Shown in pieces: positions 10,969-23,187 of a DNA stretch of 64,000 nt (its first letter is position 1; each line of letters begins with the position of its first letter). The DNA comes from Actinernus sp. WN-2022 (lineage: Eukaryota; Cnidaria; Anthozoa; Actiniaria; Actinernidae): NCBI GenBank assembly GCA_030867875.1, contig JAOWCC010000655.1, positions 5,867,083 to 5,931,082 of the forward strand, read 5' to 3'. A model generated the notes under the pieces. It saw only the letters and a list, made by a program, of their open reading frames with translations, was not told the origin of the DNA and ran no database searches. A program made the position numbers and the translations under genes.

Positions 10969-11182
10969 GCTTCGTAACGGAATTATCAGACACCTTTCAG
11001 TTTTCTCGTCAGTTTTGGATTAGCAGTGTTTAAACGGTGCTCCCTGAAAGATTGACCGACTTTCAGTCGCCGGTTTCTCTTTGCTGTCCAACTTTTCAAC
11101 CATTGGAACTGAACGCTATGCTTCATCGATCCAAAAATATAAACAATTCTCTTAATTAATTTAATCAAGAATGAGTTATTTG

Positions 11183-11253
11183 TAGCCTAAATTTCAGCCG
11201 TCTCCTCCAGTTCGGGAGGAACGAACCAGGGGAGACGGCTGAAATTCAGGCTA
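11183..11253. repeat. hairpin of about 71 bp
   Basis: Arms TAGCCTAAATTTCAGCCGTC and GACGGCTGAAATTCAGGCTA face each other across a short loop and begin and end with TA. Probably a minimal foldback element. Confidence 0.7.
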
Positions 11254-11264
11254 AGTTATTTGTC

Positions 11265-12060
11265 CTTATATGTTGGTTTAGTTACAGTTAGTTTACGTAT
11301 AGACGCTAAACTCATTCGAAATTTTAAATGGCTGTCGCTAATTTTCATAATGTTGATATTCAATATTTTCTGAAGAATAAACTAGCCTATATGTGAAAGA
11401 GTGAGTTCGTGTTAGAAACATCTGATGTAGCTCTTTGATAATGAAGAATATATCCTGACAAAGAAAACAACGTTTGAACCTTAGAAACATGGTAACGAGG
11501 CTAGTCAGTATCTCGTACAAAACTCTTATTTGAACCTCGGTAACTTCGCAAAACTTATTCATGTTTGCATGCTCTCTGGTGAAGTGGCAGTGCTTATTTT
11601 AATGCCAACATTTTCTAACAACCCAAGCTTGGTAACACCGTGTCTTTCCCAATCGTGAGTGTTTGTGTTGAATTTTGATATTACCATAATGGCTGACTCA
11701 GACGCTGAACTTTCGCATTGCATTGTGGTATCGAACATGTCTGTTGCCATCAGTCTGTCGCGCTTTCTGTTTTTCATTGTTTTAGACGTCGTTTTGTTTG
11801 TTTCGGAGATACGATCAGTTGATCTGAAAAAACGAAGAAAGGCAATTGCTGTTTTTCTAGTCTTTTCATTTGTTTCCATTTTGCGGGCTTTGGAAAAAAC
11901 ACACAGGAAAAACAGGAAAACGCTACAGAGCGGTTTTCAATCCACCGAACCGAAAAATATGGTGACAATCCCTTGCGAACCTAACACAGTAAAACACGTA
12001 GTGAGTAAAAGTGCAAACCGCCATTTTTTTCGGTATACGGTGGATTGAGTCAAAACCAGT
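11265..12060. repeat. downstream block duplicated after copy B
   Basis: Closely matches 39671-40580, with small indels and a roughly 150-bp insertion after copy B (about 40409-40555). It is part of the large segmental duplication. Confidence 0.85.
11689..12048 (+). other. unrecognised short ORF, probably not a gene
   Basis: A 120-codon frame starting MADSDAELSHCIVVSN with a hydrophobic middle and a basic KKRRKA segment. In the duplicate near 40092 the frame is broken by a one-base deletion, and the 3' third runs into a MITE end (GAGCGGTTTTCAATCC). It may be the relic of a transposon ORF; I do not recognise a family. Confidence 0.2.
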
Positions 12061-12652
12061 GAGCCAATCAGAAACCAGTAAAAACATCAATGAACCATAA
12101 ACTTTTTTACATAAACTTTTGCTTCGATTTTCTCGGCCAAAATAGGTCGTATCGCCAAAATAACTGAAAAGCATTACTCTATACTAGACGTTTGATAAGT
12201 CTTATACAGAATTCGTGTTCTTGCTTTATCGGGTTTACAAACTCGTATTCAGCTTAAGCATGGCTACTTCTGTATCTATTACATACAGGCAGCATTCCAT
12301 GGCTAGATCAGACCAATCACTTTAGACGACGTGAAGGGACACAACTCTCTTTTTGTAAGTGACTGGCTTAAAAAAAGGACTCCAAGGCTTTGTGCTGTAT
12401 TTGAAGGTTTAAATGTAAATTGCTTACGATTATTTAGTCTCTGTTAAAAACAAAAAGCGCCGTGTTACAACTAATACTGTGTCCCGGGGGTATGGGCATT
12501 TGATCGCCAAATCAGATGACCGTGGGATGGGGCATTTGAACAACATTTTTGGCCCGGGGGAGGGGAATTTGAACGACTCAAACTCCAAAAATTCAAATGC
12601 CCGAGGGGTTGCCCCGAGGGGATGTTGATGTTACGATTTCATGGGTACATAA
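12061..12652. other. intergenic, no gene seen
   Basis: No coding signal. 12480-12620 has G-rich imperfect repeats around GGGCATTTGA and GGCCCGGGGG, typical of degraded repeat DNA. Confidence 0.5.
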
Positions 12653-12659
12653 CCGCTAT

Positions 12660-13043
12660 CAGGAGCCCATTACCAGGAGCGTTCCTCTGTTATGGGTTGG
12701 GTTCCCAGCACAGAGGTAGATGAGGCTATTTTTAGATTCGAAATTCCCGCGAAAAGAGGTCGCCGCCATGTTGGTGCCCTTGAACAATAGATCCCTCGTT
12801 AGCTTCTTTTGTTGGGGCACCAACATTTGAATCTTTGAGGATTGAGTGAAAACCAGCAATTCGAATTCCCGCGTTGAAAGTGAGAAGAAGAATGAGAAGT
12901 AACGTTAGCTATCTGATTGGCTAAGAATAGCCTACCTTTGTTCTTTTTCGCGCGAAACGCAATGCTAAAAATAGCCTCATCTACCTCTGTGCTGGGGTAC
13001 AGACACAGTGGGGAAGATGGACGTTCCTGGTAATGGGCTCCTG
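12660..13043. mobile_element. foldback MITE, 7-bp TSD, same family as the VNTR element
   Basis: Ends CAGGAGCCCATTACCAGGAG and CCTGGTAATGGGCTCCTG, flanked by CCGCTAT at 12653-12659 and 13044-13050. A second inner inverted repeat (CACAGAGGTAGATGAGGCTA) extends the arms. 384 bp, no VNTR. Confidence 0.88.
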
Positions 13044-13199
13044 CCGCTATTCATTCCGGTAGAATAAGGTCGATCAATCATCGGGCACCCCCACCGTATT
13101 TTGTCAAATGGTCAGCACCCTTCATTTCACAGTCTATCGTCCGGCAAGTTACTTTGTTTCGTGATATCCTACCGTAAATTTGTTATTTATAGGATACGG

Positions 13200-13333
13200 T
13201 TATTTCATGGTTTTCTAATGGGATACCGTGGAAAATTTCACTGGAAATTCATATTATTTTGGTATACAACTCTCCTTAGAATACAAATTTCTCGTGAAAT
13301 ATATTCGCCCGTATTCCATGGAAAACCATGAAA
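13200..13333. repeat. short inverted repeat
   Basis: ATTTCATGGTTTTC and GAAAACCATGAAAT face each other about 120 bp apart; the interior is rich in TTTCNNGGAAA-type palindromes. It is probably a small foldback element. Confidence 0.5.
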
Positions 13334-13395
13334 TAATCAACCAGTAAATACACTAACGCTTTCTGTTGTCGTAATCTGCCCATTTTCTCACTCAT

Positions 13396-13800
13396 ACGGT
13401 AATGACTTACGGCACGGTAACTGTACATGCCGTGTTGTTGAAATAGAGTGGATTTCGTACTAGTGAGCAAGTTACGGTAATGAAATACGACACGGTAACT
13501 GTACGACGTGTCGTGTTGTTGAAATAGAGTGGATTTCGTACTAGTGAGCAAGTTACGGTAATGAAGTACGACACGGTAACTGTACGACGTGTGGTGTTGA
13601 AATAGAGTGGATTTCGTACGAGTGAGCAAGTTACGGTAATGAATTACGACACGGTAACTGTATGACGTGTCGTGTTGTTGAAATAGAGTGGATTTCGTAC
13701 GAGTGAGCAAGTTACGGTAATGACTTACGGCACGGTAACTGTACGACGTGGTGTGACGTTGAAATGGTTTCCCATTGTTTTTGTGTTTCTGGTCCAAGTG
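13396..13800. repeat. tandem repeat of about 80 bp, five units
   Basis: Units start at ACGGTAATGA (13398, 13474, 13554, 13633, 13714) and contain ACACGGTAACTGTACGACGT plus TTGAAATAGAGTGGATTTCG. It is related in sequence to the 92-bp satellite at 41.9-43.1 kb. The minus-strand ORF across it is an artefact of periodicity. Confidence 0.9.
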
Positions 13801-13885
13801 TTACGGTACGGACATGCTATAGGTTTTTCCCACTCATACGAAATGCACACTAGCTTCCCTGGAACCACTTGAATCTAAAAGTATA

Positions 13886-14446
13886 GATCGTTCTCACTGA
13901 CGTCACACAAAAAATTGGGTCAAGAAAAGACTGATATTAGTAAAATACTTTTAATGTTGTATATAGAGCAGGTAAAAATACGTTAATGACCGAAATTTTG
14001 GAGAATTAGAGTACTTCGTAACTGAGCTGTCGGACAAATAATATTCAAACAATTTAGTGTAATTTGTATGCGGCGGCCATGTTGGTGTACCTCTTTGGTA
14101 CACCAAGATGGCGGCCGAAAACGTACTCTACAAATAAAGCTGATTTTCCCAGCAATATGATTAACATTCACTTCAAACCACATTATATATCACTTTTAAC
14201 GTTTAATCAAGTAAAACATTTTAAGTTGGCAGGAATATATGGGTTTCCATGACATTTAGGAAACACGCTGAGCTGGGCCGTCACAAAATTCAAAATACTC
14301 TAATTCAATAATAACGATTCACCGTATCGACGTAAAACTTTCAAAGAATACTGAGTATGCCGATACCTAAATCATATTAAAAGAACAGGGTTATAGGTCC
14401 TTTAGTTTAGATTTTAGAATTTTGATGACGTCACGTGAAAACGATC
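13886..14446. mobile_element. TA-flanked foldback MITE
   Basis: Ends TAGATCGTTCTCACTGACGT and ACGTCACGTGAAAACGATCTA are inverted and TA-bounded. A near-perfect internal palindrome (GGCGGCCATGTTGGTGTACC / GGTACACCAAGATGGCGGCC) lies at about 14071-14117. Confidence 0.7.
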
Positions 14447-14480
14447 TATTGGACCGTAGTCCTTAGGAACTGTTAGTTAA

Positions 14481-14919
14481 AGTGCCATGATCAAATTTTG
14501 AGATAGTGATATATTTGCGTATTTTTAAAGTAAAGTTGCTGTATTTTTTCTTATCCACTCCGTTTTTTGATATGACGACGGGAAGTTTTATTTTTGGGTA
14601 TCCGAATTTTGAATTTTTATGTCGGCTATTACTCGAACCCGTTCCTGTGACAGAGCTATGACAGAGCTAATTTTCAGCGTCATTTTCTCAACACAACAAC
14701 ATACGGAGATATGTTTCACACAAACTTTCGCCGGCATGAACTTATAAGTAAAGTACATGACGTGATTTCATGATTTCAACGGTAAACTCTCTGCACAATT
14801 CATAGTTTAATGTGGTCCTTTGGTAATCCTTTACACTGATTTGGATATTTCGACACTGTGTCGTTTTGGAAGACAAAAATGTAGAAAAGAAAATGGTCGA
14901 ATTTCGTCGTAGTGCCACT
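14481..14919. mobile_element. TTAA-flanked foldback MITE
   Basis: Begins AGTGCCATGATCAAATTTTG, ends CGTCGTAGTGCCACT, and is flanked by TTAA at 14477-14480 and 14920-14923. TTAA duplications are typical of piggyBac and Kolobok groups. Closely related to the large element in copy C intron 6. Confidence 0.78.
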
Positions 14920-15118
14920 TTAAGAGATTGGTGTTTGGTTAATAAAAAATTGAGAAATTTGCCACTACTATTAAAAATCTGCAGCGTATATACTTTTGTT
15001 CGTAACAGCAAACCCTGTGAAGAAATAGCCCGTACTCTCAACGGTTAAAGCGTGCAAAATAAATGGGCAATTAAGAGTTGAACAAGATGCATTATTTTTA
15101 CTCTTTATGCATACTTGC

Positions 15119-15240
15119 CAAATGTCCCGGATTTTAGCCCATCGTTAGGCCCGCATGACCACAAAATGTCACCCATGACCACATAATGTCCCGCATGACC
15201 ACAAAATGGCCCGCATGACCACATAATGGCCCGCATGTTC
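15119..15240. repeat. minisatellite, about 19-bp unit
   Basis: Four to five copies of CCCGCATGACCACAAAATG with AAAATG/TAATG variants. A shorter form lies after copy B (about 41060-41105). Confidence 0.85.
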
Positions 15241-15249
15241 GAGTTTCCT

Positions 15250-15905
15250 CCTAAAAATGTTCCGCATTTCTCCGGCGCATTATCGAAAGTTTCTTCAGAA
15301 TGTCCGGCTGCATTTTCGAAATTTTAATTTTTTTTAGTTGACATTTTTGCCGAGCCGGGAGGGGGGGAAGTAATGCGAAGTAATGCGCCTTTTTCTTTTT
15401 GGACTTTCTGGTATTGGAAATCTGCAATGTTGGTAATAATGTTGGTGTAATATTACATTTTGTATAAAGATATATTAATATCAAACTATAGGAACACATA
15501 ACGCCGCAATGGCGAACTCGTGGATGTAAAGTGTATTTTAGTGTGTTCTCAAGGGTGGAAAATGTTCACAATTTAAGTTATTTTTGCTGTTGTGATAGCC
15601 TGTGTAGCCTGTAAAACCACGTGACCGATGACGTCATCGTTACGACACTACCACTAAGTAATTTATGGAGACCCAATACCATGTCTGTCAAAGTTTGAGC
15701 CGCCTGTCATTAGAAATGAGGGAGATACGGGCATGACTTTGTACTAATCATCACGTGACCATCAAACGAGTATATCCCGATCGGTGAACATACATCATTC
15801 GGAAAACATACACCTACTGACCCCGATATAACTCGTTCCTTCGCATGCGTGCATCCACGAGTTAAAAAGATTTGGTAGGTAATGAATTAAAACCATGCAT
15901 AGGGT
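15250..15905. repeat. intergenic block duplicated after copy B
   Basis: Matches 43063-43674 with indels (shared landmarks TTCTCCGG, CACGTGACCG.TGACGTCATC, TCCACGAGTTAAAAAGATTT). It has no coding signal. It holds the empty target for the 2.06-kb insertion found after B (GCATAG at 15897-15902). Confidence 0.8.
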
Positions 15906-16060
15906 TATCGAGTCAGAACCACCTTAATTCAGACCGGTAATCGTATGATAATGTTTACATGAAACCGGGACGAATATCTCGGCCTGGTCCAATCAAGTCA
16001 GTTCGGGTGTACATAGGAAAGTCTTTTTGTCCTCCAGACTCGTGCCAGCACCCGGCATGG

Positions 16061-16300
16061 AGATGCCCGGGTGGTGCAGTCGTTAAGCGCTTTGCCTTTC
16101 ACCTCTGTGGGCCAGGTTCGATCCACGGACGCGGAGCTATATGTGAGTTGAGCTTCTTGTTATCTCGCCCTTACTCCGAGGGTTTTTCTCCGGTTTTCCT
16201 CTCTCCACAAAAAGCAACACGCTAAATTCCAATTCGATCTGCGATTTAATTTAGCCGGGTCCTAACTTTGACATTTCAGGTCCCGTTTGAAATTTGGAGA
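16061..16300 (+). mobile_element. tRNA-derived SINE
   Basis: Head GGGTGGTGCAGTCGTTAAGC (A box region), GGTTCGATCC (B box), then GTGAGTTGAG, CTCGCCCTTACTCCGAGGG and the AATTCGATCTG tail. Same family as the copies at 26340 and 45900. Confidence 0.85.
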
Positions 16301-16379
16301 CCGGTCTCAGATAATTTGTTTTTCCTTAAGACTCAGTTTTTTACAAAAGTTTAATATAGAGCAGATTTCGTATAAGTAA

Positions 16380-16466
16380 CCGTGCTGTAACCGTGCTGTA
16401 ACCGTGCTGTAACCGTGCTGTAACCGTGCTGTAACCGTGCTGTAACCGTGCTGTAACCGTGCTGTA
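16380..16466. repeat. 11-bp tandem repeat CCGTGCTGTAA, eight units
   Basis: Eight head-to-tail copies of CCGTGCTGTAA. It is embedded in a sequence related to the 92-bp satellite (GACAAAAACAATAGGAAACC follows on the opposite orientation). Confidence 0.95.
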
Positions 16467-16539
16467 CTGTAACTCTGTGAATTGATCAGATCAGCAGGAC
16501 AAAAACAATAGGAAACCATTTCAACGTCACGGCATGCCG

Positions 16540-16740
16540 GTATTTCCCCGCCCTTTAATTTTGGACCAATCAAGAGCCTGGAGCTGAACCGAGACGTCAC
16601 ATTCCTTCCTTCCCGCCTGTCGTCGTCATTTCTTTCAGTGAGTTGATGTTCAGTTTTGTTCCCACTTTCTTCAGCTTGGACAGCCATTTTACCTTTCGTA
16701 ATTACTCACAGCACTGGATTATATTTTCGTGCGTTTTGGG
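16540..16740 (+). promoter_or_regulatory. possible promoter and 5' non-coding exon upstream of copy B
   Basis: TTTGGACCAATCA (CCAAT at 16566-16570) and GAGACGTCACA (CRE-like, 16593-16600) precede about 140 bp ending at the donor GGG|GTAAGT (16740/16741). The same arrangement is upstream of copy C (46895-47111) with a perfect TGACGTCA. No TATA box seen. Linkage to exon 1 of B, 11.5 kb away, is inference only; it could also be a conserved repeat. Confidence 0.35.
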
Positions 16741-17043
16741 GTAAGTTTTGTTATCTTTTGTTTGTTTTTATCGTCAATTTTCGTCCAGTTTACATTTATT
16801 CAATTCGAACATTCAATCATTCAATTCGAACATTCAATCCTTCGACCTTCATTCCTTCGCCACACAACAAGATCAGAGTGTTGTGATGGGAATTAGGGCG
16901 GGAAATCCCAGTACAAATCGATCGAACGTGTAGCTGGCAGTTTATTGGATAACTCGCAGCCGTCAAAATATGTTTCCTTTTCATTTATAATTCCCTACGG
17001 CATTTTTAGTGGTAAGGGTTTTAATCTAGAGAATGTAAATCCG
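16741..17043. other. intergenic, no feature seen
   Basis: AT-rich; a short duplication of ATTCAATTCGAACATTCAATC at about 16798-16840 only. Confidence 0.5.
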
Positions 17044-17460
17044 TTGGGGGGGGGGGGGGGGGGGTAGCACTCAGAAGGTTTTTGGGTAGGGGTGTGCCGC
17101 GGAGACCTCAAAACCCTGACCCTATCCCAGACCTATAAATGCCGTTTACCATACCCTATTCCAGGCTTGAAGCAAAAAATCTATACCCTATCCCAGAGTG
17201 TAATTGAGTATGAATATATGGTTTCGGTACGAAAGCCATTGTTTCGTTTTAATATGGTATTCATGTTAAGCTGTAATGTGGTCGATAGAGGGCTAAGCAT
17301 GGTATCAACAACAAGTATATCAAAATCCATACCCTTTCCCAGACAAAAACCGTAAAAAGGATACCCTATCCCAGACCTCGGCAGCTCAAACACCATACCC
17401 TATCCCGCGGCACATACCTGTATAGCCCATATGAGGGAGTACCCCCCTACCCTCCCCCTG
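17044..17460. mobile_element. G/C-tract-bounded element (GTGTGCCGC ... GCGGCACATAC)
   Basis: A G run of about 18, GTGTGCCGC, repeats of ACCCTATCCCAGACC, then GCGGCACATACCTGTATAGC and GAGTACCCCCC. The same ends occur in intron 5 of B (36319-36765) and C (about 58836-59235). Probably a foldback repeat family. Confidence 0.55.
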
Positions 17461-17911
17461 TGATGTCAATGTGATCGCTGTATAGGGGTTGAAATTGGTG
17501 ATCTGGTATTTTTTAGGGGTTCTTGAAGCAACACCCAAATATTTTTAGAATCTGGTATTTTTTAGAGATGGTCTCAAGACAGCCACATCATAGCCGATTT
17601 TTCGTCTCAAACCTGGCACGAGAACATGATTGACATAAATTTGCACTGTATTTTTGGGGGTATTGCACTGTCTGGATGAAATATTTTTTAGGGTATTTTC
17701 AGCTTTTCCAACGGTCATCCCCAAACATTTTACCCTGGAGTAGTACCTGCCCCCACTCCCCCCCACCCCCCCCCCCCCCCCCCCTGCTCTGGGTGTAGGC
17801 GTTTCTCTATAATTGTTTTCATGTTCAGAACAAGGTCAGTGGGTCATGAGTGCCATTTGTATATATGTGAAACTACATGTATCTATATCTGGGAAACTTG
17901 AAAAAGCCTTT
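17461..17911. other. intergenic, C-rich low complexity
   Basis: Contains GGTATTTTTTAG repeats (17505, 17549, 17683) and a C run at 17766-17783. No gene. Confidence 0.5.
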
Positions 17912-19118
17912 AAGCTAAAATCAGACTGATGAAACAATGACATTTGTAACCCCTTACTTTGTAGAGCTCTACTAAAAATTGAATGTTTGGTTGTGATTAT
18001 ATTTGTTGCCATCATTCAAGCTAGAAAATAGCACATTCAATGTTATCTACTTGAAGATTGCATGATACAATATATGCTAATGTAGATCTATTGTATCTCG
18101 AACATTATCAGACCCTAACAGTTCGATTTCATATTTCGTTTTAGCCAATCAACATTGTATAATATTGTCTACTCTATATGTCATGTCAACGTCCTTACTT
18201 ATACCTCGTCTAACCCAGGGCTGAAGAATATTCGTTCTAGAGAACCTAAAATATATGATACAATGTGCTGATGACGGGTGCCACGATCACGCTGGATTGA
18301 CCAGGAGGGAACCACTTGCATATAATATAAGCTGTACAGGTATGTGCCGCCCCAAAGAATATGGTTTTTGAGCTGTTTTAGTCTGAAATGAAAGGGACGT
18401 AATGTCAATTTCGAATTGTTAGTCTGGATCGGAATAGGATATGGAAGTATGAGACTGTACATATTTTTGTTATTATTATGAAATCAGTAGAGTATAGTAC
18501 ATGTCTCTAAAAGGGCAGGGTTTTCAGATCCTGGTGGCACATTCCCACCCGAAATTACTGGGACTGATTCACAGCAATTGGGTCACAATCAGGTTTTCGA
18601 CTTTCTAGCCAGTGTACTTCTTATAATTATTCCTTTGACCCCCAACTTTTCTTTGCTTGCAAATGCACCACTCCCAGGACAGACTCACAGATTTGTCAAG
18701 TACCCCACATATTCCCAAGGGGGTGGGGGGGGGGGGGGGGGGAGATGGGCAAGTAAGTACTGTAAGTATTAAGTAATAACTTTATTTATACATCATTTAT
18801 ACATATAAAACATCAGGCCTTCTATCACATTATAAAAAATAGGAATAGTTGAAATATCTACCGTAATCAGTACAATGTTAATATCTAATAATTTGAATAA
18901 TGCACCTAACTAATATCTAACTATTACATCTGACTAGGTTTGGAACTGATAGAGACAATACCCATAGCCATATTTGTATCATGCCCTCTTCCTAGAAAAC
19001 ATTGAATGTCCTATTTCCTAGCTTGAAGACAAATATAATCACATCCAAACACTTCAATTTTTAGTAGAGCTCAGCTACAAAGTAAGGGGAACATGTTTCA
19101 TCTGATATAATTTTAGCT
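17912..19118. mobile_element. large foldback element with arms of about 125 bp
   Basis: Left arm 17912-18039 is the reverse complement of 18987-19118 at about 80-85 percent by eye (shared TACTTTGTAG.GAGCTCTAC and GTGATTATATTTGT). The loop includes a G run at 18721-18742. No ORF of note. Confidence 0.6.
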
Positions 19119-19210
19119 ATAGCCTACTAGCAAGTCCCTTCTATTCCGATTTTTCTTAGAATGACTAAACATAGTTCCAGATGGCTAACGATGGCTAGAC
19201 ATGTTGCTAA

Positions 19211-19905
19211 TGCATCCAATCGTGTGATCTGCCACACCTTCTTTTTGTCCATAATTAGGATTAATTGCTTTCCAACCATAGATAACCTGTAAAACATTCT
19301 CCTGTCCAAAATATAAGGTCATTTCACATGCAATTGACATTATTCAACTACAATGGATGCTAATTTAACATCCTGTGAAATAAGTTTAAGTGTAAATAAA
19401 TAAGTGTAAACAGAAGAGGTCACATGACAAACTATAACTTTCTGTTCTTTTCGTCCAGACTCGGCATTTAAATTGGATACTCACTATGTAATCAATTATT
19501 TGACCAAATTTTGTGATGTAATTGTTTTCTAGACAGGAGCTATGAGCAAAAAATGTACTTCCCTAGTCTTCTATTATTGGACACTTAATTCAGAACCAAC
19601 ACTAAGGTTAGAAGGGGTGGTTCAAAGTTCAAGTTAATCGAAAAGATTTGCATTTAGCACAACATATGTATCTTCAAGTTGCTGTGACTTCATTTTTGGG
19701 AGACATGTGCTATTATGCATCCAATCATGTGATCTGCCACGCCTTCTTCTTGTCCATAATTAGGATAGATAACCTGTAAAAAATTATCCTGTCCAAAATA
19801 TAAGGTCATTTCACATGCAATTGACATTATTCAACTACAAATTTGGATGCATGCTATTACATCCTGTAAAATAAGTTTGAGTGCAAACAGAAGAGGTCAC
19901 ATGAC
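19211..19905. repeat. direct repeat pair
   Basis: About 19206-19430 and 19712-19905 share TGCATCCAATC.TGTGATCTGCC..., CATAATTAGGAT, ATAAGGTCATTTCACATGCA and GAAGAGGTCACATGACA. It is a local duplication with indels. Confidence 0.75.
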
Positions 19906-19975
19906 ATGGGTAGCATGGTGTTTTACTAACTTATCTTTAAAAACTGCCAGCAAATTTAAATTTCACAGCTCTTAA

Positions 19976-20341
19976 GGCTGGTTCTCATATGATCGCTGAC
20001 GATCGCTAGCGATCGCCGGATCGTCCAAATCACTCAACCGAAGGATCGCTCGCGATCGCTGTCATTTGTTCACATATAATCGCTGGCAAGTTTACGCGCC
20101 AGTGCGTGTGAGTTAGATGGACTGTCAAGTTCCCGATTTCTCATATTTTAAACTGACGCTTTGTGCTCGATGTGCACAGCAAGCCAGTCTAGATTCATAA
20201 ACTCGACTGGCATGGGAACAGAATCTCTTCCTGAACCCAACGGAATGTTCTTTCTCCGTTTGAGATATCTTCCATACGCAGTCCTGATATGTTTTCCTCT
20301 ACAGCAGCCGGCGATCGTCAGCGATCATATGAGAACCAGCC
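19976..20341. mobile_element. TTAA-flanked MITE, 366 bp
   Basis: Terminal inverted repeat GGCTGGTTCTCATATGATCG (about 30 bp, nearly perfect), bounded by TTAA at 19972-19975 and 20342-20345. The interior near the left end repeats GATCGC. No coding capacity. Confidence 0.88.
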
Positions 20342-20371
20342 TTAAAGGCAAACTATTCCAGTCATCCAGTG

Positions 20372-20530
20372 CATGCATGGTGAATTTGGCTAGACGTGAC
20401 ATAATCTAGTCACACAATACATCGGTCACACATGCATGGTTAATTTGGCTAGACGTGACATAATCTAGTCACGCAATACATCGGTCACACATGCATGGTT
20501 AATTTGGCTAGACGTGACATGCATGGTACA
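20372..20530. repeat. 59-bp tandem repeat, about 2.7 units
   Basis: Units begin CATGCATGGT at 20372, 20431 and 20490 and contain TTTGGCTAGACGTGACATAA. Confidence 0.93.
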
Positions 20531-21375
20531 TGTAGTTGGCTGGGTGACTGTTTTGTACCGACCGTGTTGTCAAAAGGATCATATTTTTGACAGCTCCACC
20601 TCCTAATTACTCCCTAGAGATGCATGGGTCAGTCTAGTCTCAGTTTTCACCAGTCGATTTTAATATTTGAGCAGCATGCAGTGCAGTAGCATGACTGAAA
20701 CCATGACTATATATTTTTACTTACTTGCTAAAACGGCTGTGATTTATCCTTAAGATCAATCGAATGTGGCCGGCAGTTTGGGGCACTTTCCAATAAAAAA
20801 AACGGTTCTAAATTTCTGGAATTTCGTGAAAAGAGGACTAATTAACTCAAAAGGTATTCCACAATTTCCAAATATTTTCCAGAAAATGTTCCATTACATT
20901 TTTCTTTCTGACTGGAATTTTCGGAAATTTTACTGTTGTTGATGATTATATAACCCACCCTTTTCCATGACATGACTCTTGTACATCTGGGCCGGGGAAT
21001 GTGTGAAAGAAGGTTTGGATTGAAGGTTGAATGTTTGAGGTTTCAATTTTAACCTAAAAGGGCTCCATATTCTATAATGTATACCAAATCCATGGCTGCC
21101 AATTGTTGGGTCGATTTCTGCTAGGCCAGCGGTGACATCACAAACCACAGGGATCCCATTAACCCACTCGGACAAAATACCACTCAGAAGGCCTTGGGAC
21201 TAGACTGCGTGCAACCATAAAGAAACATGCTATTGACAACTCAATACAACTAGTAAAGCCCTCTCATGGTTGTTTCGCTAATTACCAATTACATGGAGTC
21301 CATTGGTAATCGACGAAACAAAGCATGTGTAATCATACTGAGATATAAAGCAAATTTTACTAGTACAATATGCAA
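20531..21375. other. intergenic, no gene supported
   Basis: A minus-strand 81-codon frame at 20930-21175 has no recognisable domain. 21268-21325 is an imperfect palindrome around GCTAATTACCAATT / AATTGGTAATTAGC, which recurs at about 22925 and 23112. Confidence 0.4.
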
Positions 21376-21556
21376 CAAGCCGTGCGTCGGCAATCCCTTT
21401 ATGTAGGACGACACGAATTTTTACCAAAAATACAATAGAATATAACACAATACAATTCAATGCAACAATAGAACGCAACACAATACAATACAATAGAATA
21501 CAACTTGATAGCAATTCGTGTCGTCCTACATGAAGGGATGGCCCGTGCGTCGATCT
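21376..21556. mobile_element. small foldback element
   Basis: Arms of about 45 bp (TGTAGGACGACACGAATTT and AATTCGTGTCGTCCTACA, extended by CCCTT and GTGCGTCG) enclose an ATACAATA-rich loop. Confidence 0.7.
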
Positions 21557-22591
21557 TGTTGATTTTCGGAAGCCACTAAAGTTTTCACAAGCGAAACTGA
21601 AAAATTTGCATAAGCGTGAATAAAATCAAAAGGCAGCTTACAAAAATGTTTAATATTTAATTGCAACTTATAATTATAGTGAACACTTTTTAAATGCTGT
21701 ACTCAGTCTTGCACTTGAAATAACATTAGTTAATTCACACAAATAGAAAGAATGAAAAAGAACTACAACCAAAATTATCTAAGAAGCTGTATAAATTTTG
21801 TAAAACGGTTCAAGTAATTTGGTGGGAAGTTTACGTCCCTGGTTTCATGTTTTGTCTGTAGAAAACCTATTAGGAGGTTTACGTCTCTACTGGTTTTTTT
21901 TTGAGTATTCTGGTTGTCATATTCTTCAATATAAAAGCTGTTGAATGTCCCGGATAAAGGGAAGAGGTCAAAACAATGGATTTCGAATGGGACCCAATTT
22001 TGTCAGGGGAGGTGGTGGGTAATACCCCCTTCCCCTTTTTTCGAGGGTGATTGTCTCGCGTTGTAAAATTCGTAAAATAGGGATACCTGATTTTAAGGCA
22101 GACACACGTGCTTCTCTGCCTTTAGAAACTAGAAATATAGTTACTTCTTCAATAAGTATTTTATTCAAGAAGATATTTATGGTCAAAAATCTAGATTTTG
22201 TCAAAATAGGTGGTGGGTTCCGGGTACAAACCCCCTTCCATCAAAAGACACAAACATTTCACTCTGTCCATCCGTGTTTGAATGAAACCTCAAAGCCCGC
22301 GCATTTGTAGGTTGGACGTAAATTCTGGCACGAATTGTTTTCACGTTTTCAAACTAGTGAAGGAACATTGTTGAAGCTTCTTATTGGCTGTTGACAATCT
22401 GCATAATTAATATGCACAGCTGTTTCAGTGGGTAAATACTCAGTATCTATGAGATAAAATATGTTTTCAACTTACCGTATACAATATACGTTAAAGGTAA
22501 TTCACCACCTTTGGTTGTTGTTACTAGCTTTTACAAATACAACCGACTAAAATAATAACAACAAATCAGTGTATGCTTTACTAGTTGTATA
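21557..22591. other. intergenic, no feature seen
   Basis: AT-rich with two similar GGTGG.GGGT...ACCCCCTTCC stretches near 22010 and 22210 in direct order. No gene. Confidence 0.4.
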
Positions 22592-22842
22592 GAGCGGATT
22601 TCAATTGAGTGTCGGAAGTATTTTGGTTTTGCGTTTACTAAGCTCTCCTATAGGCTGAGAAAGTAAACCAACCAATCAGAATCCAAAGTAAAACCAAACG
22701 CAAATTGCTTTTGGTTTTGCTTTGGTTTGTCATTGGCTCACAGGGAAGCCATTTATGAGTTACTCGTGATTACTTGCTCCTATGATTGGCTGGCTGTGGG
22801 TAATTTGCGTTTGGTTTTACTACACTCAACTGAAAACCGCTC
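22592..22842. mobile_element. TA-flanked MITE of the GAGCGGTTTTCAATT family
   Basis: GAGCGGATTTCAATTGAGTG and CACTCAACTGAAAACCGCTC ends, with TA on both sides; interior has TTTGGTTTT and CCAATCA/TGATTGG motifs. Confidence 0.8.
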
Positions 22843-23187
22843 TATTGAGTTGTGTTGGCTGTGTTGGGATAGCGTGTTACGTTATGTTTGCACGAGCTTT
22901 GTTTCGTCATTACCAATGGACGGCAATTGGTAATTAGCGAAACGAGCTATTAAAAACAAAAACAAAACATCAGGACAAAATTAATCTTTAAGAGATAATG
23001 ATAGGGTATTACTTGAGTTATATTGAGTTGTACGGTAATGACTGGATTGGGATGGCATGTTTCTTTATGGTTGCACAGGCTTTGCTTTGTCAATCAGCAA
23101 TTTCGCTAATTGGTAATTAGCAAAACAACCTTTTTCTCCCGCGTTATTTTAATTGCTGCATTATTTATTCATTGCCAAGTCAATTAA

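Noticed and set aside
13276..13797. Minus-strand ORF of 173 codons with YSYRVV repeats
   Set aside because: Produced by the roughly 80-bp tandem repeat; no homology and no start context.
20930..21175. Minus-strand ORF (SEWVNGIPVVCDV...)
   Set aside because: Looks slightly protein-like but has no recognisable domain, no splice support and no counterpart in the duplicated flank.
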